From assembly GCA_903926605.1 (NCBI GenBank), contig CAIYJV010000381.1, positions 1 to 35,322 on the forward strand: DNA of 35,322 nucleotides, in the 5' to 3' direction. Below are positions 7,659-16,880 of this stretch, piece by piece. Origin of the DNA: an uncultured Bacteroidota bacterium. Its GTDB lineage: Bacteria; Bacteroidota; Bacteroidia; Chitinophagales; Chitinophagaceae. A program made the translations under genes and the position numbers. Under the pieces are notes generated by a model. It saw only the letters and a list, made by a program, of their open reading frames with translations. It did no database searches and had not been told where the DNA came from. Each line of letters opens with the position of its first letter. Position 1 is the first letter of the stretch.

Positions 7659-8733
7659 AACATTTGGACCGCTCTTGCTGGTCCCGGTATTGCTGATAAG
7701 CGCATGCCACGAAAACAATGAAAAAGACAAAGTGAGAAAGGTAATGCCGAAGTCTGAGATAAGCATTATGAAACTGAGTAATGGCAGTATCAGCAGCAGT
7801 GTGCAGCTGCCAGGTGTGATGCAGCCATTTGAGTTTGTGCCGTTGTTTCCGCGTGTAAACGGGTTTGTGAAAAAGGTGTTGGCAGACAGGGGTTCGAGCG
7901 TGACAGCGGGACAAGTGCTCGTGGTTCTGGACGCGCCGGAAATAGAAGAACAGGCAGCCGCAGCGAGGTTGAAGTACGCCCAGGCGAGATCTGGTTTTTT
8001 GACCAGTAAGGATCATTTTCTTCGGTTGGTGGAGACGAGCGCCACACCGGGTGCAGTATCGGCTTTCGATTTGTCTTCAGCTAAAGATAAAATGGATGCC
8101 GATAGCGCTATGGTTGCCGGTGAGTATGCCGCCTATATGGCGCAGCAAACCATACGTGGGTACCTTACGGTAAGTGCTCCGTTTGCAGGTATTATCACAG
8201 AGCGCAATGTGCATCCTGGTGCGCTTGTGGGCCCATCCATCCGCGATGCAAAGCCTATGCTTGTACTACAGCAGATGTCGAAACTAAGGCTTACGGTAGA
8301 TGTGCCTGAGCAATACGCCCCACAGGTGAATGACGGAGATTCTGTGCATTACTGGGTAAACTCAATGCCGGGGCAGGTCTTTGCCGGAACAATTTCCAGG
8401 TCATCTCAAAGCCTGAACAACAACTACCGTTCAGAAACCATTGAAGTAGATATTGCCAATGCAAGAGAGGTGTTTAAGCCGGGTATGTATGCCGAAGTGG
8501 TGCTGCGGGTCAAGGGTAGCCAAAACGCATTTGTCGTTCCGAAGAAAGCAGTGGTGACCAGCACCGAACGCAAGTACGTGATTCTTGCCAATGACAGGAT
8601 AGCTCATTGGTGCAATGTGTCTGAAGGCAATGAGAAAGGCGATTCGGTCGAGGTGTTCGGAGATATTAAGAAAGGTGACGAAATACTAACCAGCGCCAAT
8701 CATGAAGTCAGAGATGGTCAGGTGCTGAGGTAG
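7648..8733 (+). CDS. RND periplasmic adaptor subunit (membrane fusion lipoprotein)
   Basis: The 361-residue protein begins with a lipoprotein signal peptide ending LLISAC, with Cys20 as the lipidation site. After a charged linker come the lipoyl/barrel-sandwich half-motif (VKKVLADRGSSVTAGQVLVVLDAPEIEEQ), a short alpha-hairpin, the second half-motif (LTVSAPFAGIITERNVHPGALV) and beta-barrel and membrane-proximal domains to the C-terminus. This is the standard order for HlyD/AcrA-type adaptors. It bridges the split RND permease and the TolC-type duct in the periplasm. The start ATG lies inside the end of the permease gene (11-nt overlap), so it is the last gene of the operon. Two hairpins follow the stop codon. 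Confidence 0.9.
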   Translation: MKYRTFGPLLLVPVLLISACHENNEKDKVRKVMPKSEISIMKLSNGSISSSVQLPGVMQPFEFVPLFPRVNGFVKKVLADRGSSVTAGQVLVVLDAPEIEEQAAAARLKYAQARSGFLTSKDHFLRLVETSATPGAVSAFDLSSAKDKMDADSAMVAGEYAAYMAQQTIRGYLTVSAPFAGIITERNVHPGALVGPSIRDAKPMLVLQQMSKLRLTVDVPEQYAPQVNDGDSVHYWVNSMPGQVFAGTISRSSQSLNNNYRSETIEVDIANAREVFKPGMYAEVVLRVKGSQNAFVVPKKAVVTSTERKYVILANDRIAHWCNVSEGNEKGDSVEVFGDIKKGDEILTSANHEVRDGQVLR

Positions 8734-8734
8734 G

Positions 8735-8757
8735 GTGCAGGTTCTTGATTCCTGCAC
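8735..8757. other. Short hairpin just after the adaptor stop codon
   Basis: GTGCAGG (8735-8741) pairs with CCTGCAC (8751-8757) around a 9-nt loop. There is no T-run after it on the plus strand, so it is more likely an mRNA 3'-end stabilising structure than a terminator by itself. Confidence 0.4.
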
Positions 8758-8771
8758 TCCCTAAAAACCAG

Positions 8772-8810
8772 AAAGCCCCACTGTTAAAAACAGGGAGCTT
8801 CCGGGCTTTT
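8772..8810. terminator. Bidirectional terminator between efflux operon and ftsZ
   Basis: AAAGCCC (8772-8778) pairs with GGGCTTT (8803-8809), with an inner CTGTT/AACAG hairpin between the arms. T-rich ends on both strands suit a shared terminator between the convergent adaptor gene and ftsZ. Confidence 0.65.
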
Positions 8811-8828
8811 CTAAACCAACAATCTTTA

Positions 8829-10490
8829 TTAGTCAACAATATTTCCGTCGAGGAAGGTATTCAGGGTGCCGATCGGACCATTGTTGTTTTCTGAGTCCGG
8901 GCCTACGGTATACCCACTGTAATAGCTGTCTTTCGATGGTGTTTTTTCGTCAATTTTTTTGTTCTTACGCAGGTACGCAGGCACGGTTTCCATTTCATCC
9001 GAGCCTTCTGCGCCTTTAATATTAAAGCTCAGGCGGCGCAATCTTTCCGCACGATCTTCAAGTGCTTTTTTCTGTTCTTCAAACCTTCTTTTTTCTTCCA
9101 GTTCGTCGGAGGTTACAACCCTTTCGGTGGTAGCGCGCCATGGATTTGGCTCCTCCCGTGCTTCTTCACGAAAAGTCATTTTCATGGACGAGTCTTCCGT
9201 CAACGGCTCCATTCTGGTGAAAAGTTCCTGCTGTGTTTGCATCACAGGAGTAGGCTCAGGCACCGGTGCCGGGGCGGGCTCGGGGGTTGAGAAGTTTATT
9301 TTTATTTCGTTTGTAGTGGGTTCCGAAGGCTTTGCTTCGGGTTCCGGCCATTTGAACGGTTGGTGGGTCTCTGCAAGGAATGGGTTGAGGTTAGACACCA
9401 CCTTTGGTGCAGCGAAAGTTTCGCCAGCGGGCTTGGATGCATCCAGTGCAGGATTCTTATCACCCAGAGTTACCAGTATTTTTTCCGGTTCGTTGTTCTT
9501 TGCTGGAAAATCCAGTGTGATTTCTTTGTGGTTGAAGCCTGTTGCGATAACGGTAACAGCGATCCTGTCATTGAGGTTGGGGTCGTGGCCCATACCCAGT
9601 ATCACGTCGCAGTTGTCACCAGCCTGCTGCTGCACATAAGCCTGAATTGCTTCAGCTTCGTCCATGGTATGTTCAAATTCACCTGCCGATGAGGTGATGT
9701 TGAGCAGTATCCATTTTGCGCCCCTTATGTCGCTATCGTTGAGCAATGGTGAATTCAGCGCATGCTCTACAGCGTGCAGTGCGCGGTTTTCGCCAGCCAT
9801 GTTGGCGCTTCCCAGTATGGCTACGCCGCCGTTTTTCATTACGGTGCATACGTCTGCAAAGTCCACGTTTATCTGTCCTGTGGTCGTGATCACATCTGTG
9901 ATACACTTGGCCGCAGTAGACAGAATATCATCTGCTTTTGCGAATGCCTGCGTAAACGGCAGGTTTCCGAATTGTTGCCTTAATTTGTCGTTAGAGATCA
10001 CCAGAATAGTGTCTACATATTCACGCATGCGGGCTATGCCTTCTTCGGCCTGCTTCATACGTTTGCGGCCCTCGTATGTAAAGGGAAGCGTTACAATACC
10101 CACGGTAAGTATGCCAAGCTCTTTGCAGATCTTGGATACTACGGGTGCGCCACCGGTACCGGTGCCACCACCCATGCCGGCGGTAATGAACGCCATGCGG
10201 GTGTTTACTTTCAGTATTTTAGAAATGTCGTCCAGACTCTCTTCACTGGCTTGTTTGCCGATTTCAGGATTGGCCCCGGCTCCCAGCCCTTGGGTGAGGT
10301 GTGGTCCCAGTTGGATTTTGTTGGCTACAGGACTCAAAGCAAGCGCCTGAGAGTCTGTGTTGCAAACTACGAAATCCACTCCGTCGAGGCCGAGGCTGTG
10401 CATATAATTCACAGCATTGCTACCGCCCCCGCCTACTCCAATCACCTTGAGAATGGAGGATTGATTTTTGGGAATTTCAAAATGAATCAT
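8829..10490 (-). CDS. ftsZ: Cell division GTPase FtsZ with long linker and extended tail
   Basis: FtsZ polymerises into the cytokinetic ring. The 553-residue protein has a conserved GTPase core in residues 1-330: the GGGGSNAVN loop at 20-28, the tubulin signature GGGTGTGG at 107-114, and the T7 synergy loop NVDFAD at 208-213, which completes the GTPase site of the next subunit. A Pro/Glu-rich disordered linker of about 170 residues follows. VPAYLRKNKK near 503-512 matches the C-terminal peptide that binds FtsA. Unlike E. coli FtsZ, where this peptide is almost terminal, about 41 more residues follow. It is the last gene of the dcw cluster, 104 nt after ftsA; I see no clear promoter in that gap. 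Confidence 0.97.
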   Translation of the reverse strand: MIHFEIPKNQSSILKVIGVGGGGSNAVNYMHSLGLDGVDFVVCNTDSQALALSPVANKIQLGPHLTQGLGAGANPEIGKQASEESLDDISKILKVNTRMAFITAGMGGGTGTGGAPVVSKICKELGILTVGIVTLPFTYEGRKRMKQAEEGIARMREYVDTILVISNDKLRQQFGNLPFTQAFAKADDILSTAAKCITDVITTTGQINVDFADVCTVMKNGGVAILGSANMAGENRALHAVEHALNSPLLNDSDIRGAKWILLNITSSAGEFEHTMDEAEAIQAYVQQQAGDNCDVILGMGHDPNLNDRIAVTVIATGFNHKEITLDFPAKNNEPEKILVTLGDKNPALDASKPAGETFAAPKVVSNLNPFLAETHQPFKWPEPEAKPSEPTTNEIKINFSTPEPAPAPVPEPTPVMQTQQELFTRMEPLTEDSSMKMTFREEAREEPNPWRATTERVVTSDELEEKRRFEEQKKALEDRAERLRRLSFNIKGAEGSDEMETVPAYLRKNKKIDEKTPSKDSYYSGYTVGPDSENNNGPIGTLNTFLDGNIVD

Positions 10491-10594
10491 GTTAATTGAA
10501 TTGTTGGTTAGTAAATGAAAATGGTTAGTTGTGAAATGGTCGTTGAAAGTAATTAAAATTTAATATTCTTTGCGTGTTTTGTCCGATTTTTTTT

Positions 10595-12004
10595 CTATTG
10601 TTTAATATCGTCCAGTTTGGGGTTCTGATCTTCTACTTCTCCGAAGAACTCCAGGAAGTGTTTTTTGAACACATTTGCCATCGTAGAAAGGGGCCCGCCC
10701 TTGCCATGAGTGTCTGGTATTTCCTGTTCTGTTTCTTCCGTTTGTGCTACCGGAGCCTCTGATGTGTTGCTTTCTTTTTCGGCTCCCTGGCCACGCTCAG
10801 AATTGCTATTTTCCCCAACAAAGCGAAGGTTGCCGTCTTCAAAATCCTTGTAGCCACGCAATATGAGTCCGATACAAGTAGCGTAGGCTGGATTCATCAG
10901 TTTTTCTGCGTGCTCGCCACCTGCCAGATGCTCGTTGGGGTAGCCTATACGTGCGCCGATACCGGTCACGAATTCAGTAAGCTGTTTTACATGCTTCAGT
11001 TGCGCGCCGCCACCGGTCAGGATGATTCCGCCGTAGAGGTGACGGTCCAATCCAATTTGTTTCAGCTGGTGCAGTACGTGCTCCAGTATTTCTACCATGC
11101 GTGCTTCAATGATATGACTCAGGTTGGTCACCGAAATTTCTTTTGGTGGCATTCCGCGAAGGCCCGGTATGGTGATGTAGGCGTTAGGATTGGCTTCACC
11201 TGCGATAGCCGTGCCATAGTTCACCTTCATTTGTTCTGCCTGCGCGCGCAATACGCCCAGTCCCATCTTGATGTCTTCGGTTATGTTCACGCCGCCATAG
11301 GGTATCACGGAGGTGTGTTTCAGAATGCCATCGTAGAATACCGCCATGTCTGTAGTGCCACCGCCAATATCCACGATAGCCACACCTGCTTCCAGGTCTT
11401 CGTCGTTGATGACCGCTGCTGCAGAAGCCAGTGGCTGCAGCATCAGGTCGCGGGTTTTAAGTCCGGCCTTGTCCACACAACGAATGATATTCTTGATCGC
11501 ATTACGGTCTGCGGTGATGATGTGAAAATTGGCCCCGATCTTTATACCGCTCATGCCGATCGGATTTACGATATTGGCGTTGCTGTCTACCGTATAGTCC
11601 TGAGGTATGATGTCAATGATCTTGTCTCCCGCAGGGATGTAGGTTTGCTGCTGATCCTTGATAAGCAATTCAATATCGTCTTTGCATATTTCCAGTTCCG
11701 CATTCACCCTTACGCGGTCGCCCCGGCCGGGCAGGCTTTTAATGTGTTTGCCGGCTATGCCAACATACACTTCGCGTATGTCAAGATTCGGATTCGATTT
11801 AAGGCAGTTTGCTATTGCCAGTTCTATAGAGCGTATGCATTGCTCTATGTTCAGTACAATGCCGTGGCTTACGCCAGCGGAATCAGACAGTCCAAATCCC
11901 AGGATCTCCAGTTTGCCGAATTCGTTCTTACGGCCGGCAATGGCTACTACTTTTGTGGTTCCTATGTCCAGACCTACAATAATCGGTTGTTCATTCCTGC
12001 TCAT
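10595..12004 (-). CDS. ftsA: Cell division protein FtsA (actin-like membrane tether)
   Basis: The 469-residue protein has the actin/Hsp70 fold: phosphate-1 loop GLDIGTTKVVAIAG at residues 11-24, phosphate-2 region VAIVDIGGGTTDMAVF, and the adenosine motif ILTGGGAQLKHV. The FtsA-specific 1C domain lies in the first third. Near the C-terminus, a polar linker leads to ANVFKKHFLEFFGE, an amphipathic segment that fits the membrane-targeting sequence, followed by an acidic tail. FtsA binds the FtsZ C-terminal peptide and anchors the ring to the inner membrane. It is 64 nt downstream of ftsQ and upstream of ftsZ in the usual order. Long antisense frames across this gene are shadows. Confidence 0.97.
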   Translation of the reverse strand: MSRNEQPIIVGLDIGTTKVVAIAGRKNEFGKLEILGFGLSDSAGVSHGIVLNIEQCIRSIELAIANCLKSNPNLDIREVYVGIAGKHIKSLPGRGDRVRVNAELEICKDDIELLIKDQQQTYIPAGDKIIDIIPQDYTVDSNANIVNPIGMSGIKIGANFHIITADRNAIKNIIRCVDKAGLKTRDLMLQPLASAAAVINDEDLEAGVAIVDIGGGTTDMAVFYDGILKHTSVIPYGGVNITEDIKMGLGVLRAQAEQMKVNYGTAIAGEANPNAYITIPGLRGMPPKEISVTNLSHIIEARMVEILEHVLHQLKQIGLDRHLYGGIILTGGGAQLKHVKQLTEFVTGIGARIGYPNEHLAGGEHAEKLMNPAYATCIGLILRGYKDFEDGNLRFVGENSNSERGQGAEKESNTSEAPVAQTEETEQEIPDTHGKGGPLSTMANVFKKHFLEFFGEVEDQNPKLDDIKQ

Positions 12005-12068
12005 TGTGATTTTGTATTTTTATTATTATTAAATTTTGTTTTCCAGTTGTTCGGGTTTCGGGTGGGTG

Positions 12069-13163
12069 CTATCCCGGTGGTTTTTTTCCTTTGTAAGTGG
12101 CTTTGGGTTTTTCTTTTTTGTCGGGTTTTTTCTTCTCCTTGTTGTGCTCAGACTTTTTAGCTGCTTTGTCTTTGTGTTCTGTTTTCTTTTCGTCCTTATG
12201 TATGTCTTTCGCTTTGTTTTCAGGCACTTTGGCGTGGTCTGCCGCTGGTGGTGCAGTTGCTTGGGCCAGTGGTGTGTCGTCTGCGTTGTGGGTCGTGTCT
12301 ATGTCTTCGTTTTTGGCCTCTGTCTCTACTATACTGGTTATCCAGTTCATATTTGCCACGGCATGGTCTGTGGGTCCATGGTAGGGAAGAGATGGTTTGC
12401 ATATTACCTGATTACGATACCGGAGGTCCAGAACCTCGTATTTATCCCAGCCTATTCTGTTCAGCACGTTTCTGTAAAAAGCGAACAGATTGTCCAGTTT
12501 TTCTTTCAGCAAAGCGGTGTCTCCCAATACAATGCGCTGATTACCCAATACCGGAATCATCTCGTAATGTCCCGGAGAGTCTACGACCAGTTGTGTTACC
12601 TGTGTGTTCCAGAATGTATCTCGCTGAATGGTATTAATCAGTTTACGTAATTGTGTTTTGAGTGCCAGTGTGGCGCTGTCTTCCTTCAGGGTTGGTACGT
12701 TGGTCACCACGGTGGTGTAGTACACGAAGTTGGGCGACAATGGCATTAGGTGCAGTGTGTTGTCCATATAACAACTCTCGCCGGTCACGGAAAACAGACG
12801 TGCTATGGGCAGCCGTTGTGTGATGTTGATATTGAGGTTGTTGTTGTTGTCCATGTACACCTGAGCCTCAGCTATCCATGGGTCGGCACACAGAGCCTGT
12901 TCAATACCATGGATATCGAGCCGGCCTATGGGTGTGTGCATGATGTCCAGGTTACGCTTGGTAATAGCCTCGTCAATTACTTCTTTTTCCTCAATGAAAT
13001 GGTACTTCTTACTGTTTCGGATGTTCACCGAAATCTTACCAAGGCATTTTTTGTCTTCGATACGCGAAGCGCTTACCATTGCCACAATGCAACCGGTAGT
13101 AACCACGAGTGTGGTTAGTGCCTGAAACACCTTGCGGTACGATATTTTGCGCTTCTCTTCCAT
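12069..13163 (-). CDS. ftsQ: Cell division protein FtsQ with a lysine-rich periplasmic tail
   Basis: FtsQ links FtsL and partners to the divisome. The 364-residue protein has a short basic cytoplasmic start, one transmembrane segment (about residues 14-32) and a POTRA-like region from about residue 42, including ALCADPWIAEAQVYMDNN and ITQRLPIARL, followed by the beta domain to about residue 260. Residues 281-364 form a tail not seen in E. coli FtsQ. It is low in complexity, and roughly 20 of the last 53 residues are lysine, with His and Glu. The start overlaps the murC stop by one base (TAATG). Identity rests on the POTRA motifs and gene order, since FtsQ diverges quickly. Confidence 0.9.
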   Translation of the reverse strand: MEEKRKISYRKVFQALTTLVVTTGCIVAMVSASRIEDKKCLGKISVNIRNSKKYHFIEEKEVIDEAITKRNLDIMHTPIGRLDIHGIEQALCADPWIAEAQVYMDNNNNLNINITQRLPIARLFSVTGESCYMDNTLHLMPLSPNFVYYTTVVTNVPTLKEDSATLALKTQLRKLINTIQRDTFWNTQVTQLVVDSPGHYEMIPVLGNQRIVLGDTALLKEKLDNLFAFYRNVLNRIGWDKYEVLDLRYRNQVICKPSLPYHGPTDHAVANMNWITSIVETEAKNEDIDTTHNADDTPLAQATAPPAADHAKVPENKAKDIHKDEKKTEHKDKAAKKSEHNKEKKKPDKKEKPKATYKGKKPPG

Positions 13164-14521
13164 TACTTTCTGTTCATTATTTCCTTAAGTGGCAAAACCA
13201 TTTTGTCTATATCTCCGGCGCCCGCAGTGATGAACAGTTCGGGGACAGAGTTTTCAATTGTGTGCAGCAGTTCGTCCTTTGTTACAATTCTTACACTGGC
13301 TTTCCGCATCCGGTCTGCAATCATTTTTGATGTTACACCTTCTATGGGTAGTTCGCGCGCCGGGTAAATGTCCAGTAGCAGCACTTCGTCGGCAAGGTCC
13401 AGACTTGCGGCAAATCCATCGGCCAGGTCGCGTGTGCGGGTGAAGAGGTGTGGCTGAAAGCAAACCATACACTTGCGCCCCGGGAATAACGCTTTTGCAC
13501 TGCGGATCAGTGCTGCCAGTTCTTCGGGGTGATGCGCGTAATCGTCTATAAACACACATTTCCCCGTGCGCAATACATATTCGAATCTCCGGTGTACGCC
13601 ACGGAATCGTTTCAGGGCTTCAATCAGTTTTTCGGCGGGTATGCCCAGCATCAGTCCTACCGACATTGCCGCAATGGCGTTTTCTACATTGTGCTGCCCG
13701 CCTATGGGCAGGTGGCAGCCACCAATATCCGTGCCTTTGTAACTAAAGCTAAAGTCATAACCACCATCGTTGTTTGTTAGTTTAGTGCCATGTATATCGG
13801 CACCCGGGTCGTTAAGGCTGTAGGTGAGCGTAGCAGGTCCGTAAAGTTCGGCACTACGGTGCAAGCCGTGCTTCACGATCAGCGTTCCGGTTGGTTTGAT
13901 GTTGCGTGTATATTGTATGAAGGCCTCTTCCATAGATTCGGGCGTGCCGTAAATATCCAGGTGGTCGGGGTCTATGGCGGTAAGCACGGCCACATCGGGC
14001 TTCAGTTTCAGGAAGCTGCGGTCGTATTCGTCGGCTTCAATTACGGCTACCTGCCGGTCCGAATGCCAGTAGTTGGTTTCATAATTCGACGAAATGCCAC
14101 CCAGGAATGCATTGCAGCCATAGCCTGTTTCGCGCAGCAAATAGGCTATCATGGTAGAGATAGTGGTTTTGCCGTGTGTGCCTGCAACGGTGATCGCATA
14201 GAGTGCTTCAGTGATCCACTGCAGTGCATCACTGCGCTTGAATACCGGGTATGAATTGTCGCGGTACCAGTTTAGTTCTGTGTGGCCAGCGGGAATAGCC
14301 GGGGTATAAATTATCAGTTGTGCATCGTGGTCGCACTGGTTTATATCGTCGTCGAAGTGAATGCGCATACCCTCCTGCTCGAGCATGGCTGTAAGCGCAG
14401 TCGGGGTTTTATCATAGCCGGACACCACGGCGCCGCGCTTCAGAAAGAAACGCGCTATGGCGCTCATTCCAATGCCTCCTATGCCGAGGAAATACACTCT
14501 TTTTATGTTGCTGATGTCCAT
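13163..14521 (-). CDS. murC: UDP-N-acetylmuramate--L-alanine ligase
   Basis: MurC adds L-Ala to UDP-MurNAc with ATP, the first step of stem peptide assembly in the cytoplasm. The 452-residue protein has the Rossmann-type FLGIGGIGMSAIARF at residues 11-25, the ATP-binding AGTHGKTT at 113-120, the GGISSNYETNYW and VIEADEYDRSFL motifs that follow in MurC, and the C-terminal DDYAHHPEEL motif. Length and motif order are normal. It starts immediately after the murG stop codon (no gap) and its stop overlaps the ftsQ start by one base. Confidence 0.97.
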   Translation of the reverse strand: MDISNIKRVYFLGIGGIGMSAIARFFLKRGAVVSGYDKTPTALTAMLEQEGMRIHFDDDINQCDHDAQLIIYTPAIPAGHTELNWYRDNSYPVFKRSDALQWITEALYAITVAGTHGKTTISTMIAYLLRETGYGCNAFLGGISSNYETNYWHSDRQVAVIEADEYDRSFLKLKPDVAVLTAIDPDHLDIYGTPESMEEAFIQYTRNIKPTGTLIVKHGLHRSAELYGPATLTYSLNDPGADIHGTKLTNNDGGYDFSFSYKGTDIGGCHLPIGGQHNVENAIAAMSVGLMLGIPAEKLIEALKRFRGVHRRFEYVLRTGKCVFIDDYAHHPEELAALIRSAKALFPGRKCMVCFQPHLFTRTRDLADGFAASLDLADEVLLLDIYPARELPIEGVTSKMIADRMRKASVRIVTKDELLHTIENSVPELFITAGAGDIDKMVLPLKEIMNRK

Positions 14522-15619
14522 TTATCTTGCGATTTCCAGTATTTTTTCCACTATCCTTTCGTCGGCATCTTTTATAGCCAGCGAAGCCAGGTTTTGTTTC
14601 ATTTCTGCGCGCAGGTCGGCGTTGCCTGCAATTCGTTGTATCTCGGTTATTAGTTTATCTCCTGCTTCGTTGTCTTTGATCATGGTTGCCGCAGCTTTTT
14701 CCACCAGCGACATTGCATTACTTTCCTGGTGGTTCTCTGCTGCGAACGGATAAGGGATGAAAATGACAGGGCGGGCAGCAATGCATATTTCGGCAATGGC
14801 TAAGGCTCCTGCGCGGGATACGATGAGGTCTGCGGCGGCATAGGCTTTATCCATCTCGCGTATGAACTCCAGCGTTTTTACCCGGTCGGCCCAATTGCCT
14901 GCACGCATGGAGGCCTGCGGGAAATAGGGTTTGCCGGTCTGCCAGATGATCTGGTAGCCTAATTCCAAAAGATTTTCCAGACCTGCGTCAATGGTTTGGT
15001 TTATCGTTTTGGCACCCAGGCTTCCACCAGTTACCAGTATTGTAAATTTTTCAGGATCCAACCCGAAGTGCTTTTTCCCTTCCTGAGCAGTTGCACTCAT
15101 CCTGGAAATAATTTTCCGTACCGGGTTGCCCGTGAGTGTTATTTTCCCGGCTGGGAAGAAACGCTCCATACCGGTATATGCCACGCACACAGATTGTGCC
15201 CCTCTGCCCAGTATTTTGTTGCTTTTACCGGCATAGGAGTTTTGCTCCTGTATCAGTGTAGGTATGCCCATGCCCTGTGCTGCGGAAAGCATAGGGAAAC
15301 TGGCGTAGCCGCCAACGCCCATCACCACGGTTGGTCCGAATGAACGGATTATGCGGCGCGCTTTTATCCGGCTGGTGATCAGTTTGTAGGGCAGGGACCA
15401 ATTGCTCAGTAAGTTACTTCTGTTGAAACCAGCTATGTTGAGTCCGATGATCTGGAAACCTTCCTGTGGCACTTTTTCCATTTCCATCCGGCCTAGTGCG
15501 CCAACAAAGAGTATCTCTACGTCCGGTTGTTGGCTGCGAAGTGCATGGGCAACAGCAACCGCGGGGAAAATATGTCCCCCGGTACCACCACCAGCTATGA
15601 TCACTTTCAGCTTTTTCAT
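14522..15619 (-). CDS. murG: Undecaprenyl-PP-MurNAc-pentapeptide GlcNAc transferase
   Basis: MurG transfers GlcNAc from UDP-GlcNAc to lipid I, making lipid II at the inner face of the inner membrane. The 365-residue GT28 enzyme opens with IIAGGGTGGHIFPAVAVAH (G-loop 1 at residues 10-16). It has a second glycine-rich loop in GVGGYASFPML, the LVTGGSLGAKTIN loop starting the C-terminal domain, and the donor-binding region SRAGALAIAEI with PYPFAAENHQESNA. The start overlaps the ftsW stop by 4 nt (ATGA). All family motifs are present and the length is typical. Confidence 0.97.
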   Translation of the reverse strand: MKKLKVIIAGGGTGGHIFPAVAVAHALRSQQPDVEILFVGALGRMEMEKVPQEGFQIIGLNIAGFNRSNLLSNWSLPYKLITSRIKARRIIRSFGPTVVMGVGGYASFPMLSAAQGMGIPTLIQEQNSYAGKSNKILGRGAQSVCVAYTGMERFFPAGKITLTGNPVRKIISRMSATAQEGKKHFGLDPEKFTILVTGGSLGAKTINQTIDAGLENLLELGYQIIWQTGKPYFPQASMRAGNWADRVKTLEFIREMDKAYAAADLIVSRAGALAIAEICIAARPVIFIPYPFAAENHQESNAMSLVEKAAATMIKDNEAGDKLITEIQRIAGNADLRAEMKQNLASLAIKDADERIVEKILEIAR

Positions 15620-16875
15620 GACTCGGATAATTTGTTGCCCTGTCTCCCGGCACCGGTTTTTACAAATATTTTAGACTCGCCCGTAGGTGCAGTTTTTTCA
15701 ACAGTTGCTACCACTTTTTGTGGCGTCGCGGGTTTTTCTCCTTCCATTTCATCCACATAGCGGCTCACACTCAGGATAATTCCAATAGCCACACTGGTGA
15801 ACCAAATAGACGATCCGCCCATGCTCACCATAGGGAGCGTAAGGCCGGTAACGGGCACGAGGTGCACATTTACCGCCATATTGAGCATGGCCTGAAATAC
15901 CAGTGTGATGCTGAGCCCCACCGCAAGGAACGCCCCGAACGCATACGGGCACCGCCGGAAAATGTTGATGCTTCGCCACAGGAATATCAGATACAGAATC
16001 ACCATAGTGGCACCGCCCACGATACCGTATTCTTCAATAATGATGGCGTATATAAAATCTGAGTACGGATGAGGCAGATTGTTGCGCTGGCGGCTGTTGC
16101 CCGGGCCCAGCCCAAATACTCCACCATTGGCGATGGCTATTTTGGCCTGCTGCACCTGGTACACATCTTTATGTGGGGCGTCCTTGTCTTTGTGACCCAT
16201 AAAATCCTCAATACGCTGTTCCCAGGTCTTGGCCCTGCCGAAACCTGTGACTTTAGAAACCACGAACAACGCGGCTATACCCATTATGCCGATGCCGGCC
16301 AACACGAGCAGATGGGCCACCTTGATGCGACCAATATAGAACACAATGGAGCAGGTCACACCCAGCATGAGCGCTGTGGATAGGTTGGCCGGGGCTATGA
16401 GCGCACAGGTGAGCAGCATGGGAAGCAATACGGGGATAAATCCTTTTTTCCAGTCTTTTATTACGCCCTGCTTTGCACTGAGTGTGCGGGCAAGGAACAT
16501 GAAGAGTGCCAGCTTGGCAAGATCAGATGTTTGGAAGGTGAGGTTGATGATGGGCACCCTGATCCAGCGGGAGCCTTCGTTGAGGCTGGTTCCGAAAAAC
16601 AAGGTGTAGAACAGTAATGGCAGGCTGCACGCATAGGCTATCACCGCTATTTTGGCAAAACGGGTGTAGTTAACTTTATGAACCCAATAGGTGATCAGAA
16701 GGCCGAAAGCCAGCACCATGAGTTGCTTGATAAGATAGTAATTGGAATTGCGCGCCATGCGGTATGCAAGCGAACAGGTGGAGCTGTACACTACAAGCAG
16801 GCTTACCAGTGAGAGCAGCAGTACCACCCCCCAGATAACCTTATCTCCTTTTCCTTTTACGATCAGATCTTTCAT
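15616..16875 (-). CDS. ftsW: Septal peptidoglycan glycosyltransferase FtsW (SEDS family)
   Basis: FtsW polymerises lipid II at the division site together with its cognate PBP, here probably the FtsI encoded upstream. The 419-residue protein has about ten hydrophobic segments and SEDS motifs such as NEGSRWIRV, GLGPGNSRQRNNLPHPYSD and PVTGLTLPMVSMGGSS. A hydrophilic C-terminal extension of about 45 residues follows the last membrane segment. Its position between murD and murG, not next to mrdA, supports FtsW over RodA. It begins 5 nt after the murD stop and overlaps murG by 4 nt. Confidence 0.94.
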   Translation of the reverse strand: MKDLIVKGKGDKVIWGVVLLLSLVSLLVVYSSTCSLAYRMARNSNYYLIKQLMVLAFGLLITYWVHKVNYTRFAKIAVIAYACSLPLLFYTLFFGTSLNEGSRWIRVPIINLTFQTSDLAKLALFMFLARTLSAKQGVIKDWKKGFIPVLLPMLLTCALIAPANLSTALMLGVTCSIVFYIGRIKVAHLLVLAGIGIMGIAALFVVSKVTGFGRAKTWEQRIEDFMGHKDKDAPHKDVYQVQQAKIAIANGGVFGLGPGNSRQRNNLPHPYSDFIYAIIIEEYGIVGGATMVILYLIFLWRSINIFRRCPYAFGAFLAVGLSITLVFQAMLNMAVNVHLVPVTGLTLPMVSMGGSSIWFTSVAIGIILSVSRYVDEMEGEKPATPQKVVATVEKTAPTGESKIFVKTGAGRQGNKLSES

Positions 16876-16880
16876 TTCGA

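Noticed and set aside
10910-12160. A 416-codon open frame on the plus strand opposite ftsA
   Set aside because: It is fully antisense to ftsA, has no recognisable motif and a Tyr/His/Val/Phe-rich composition typical of a reverse-frame shadow.
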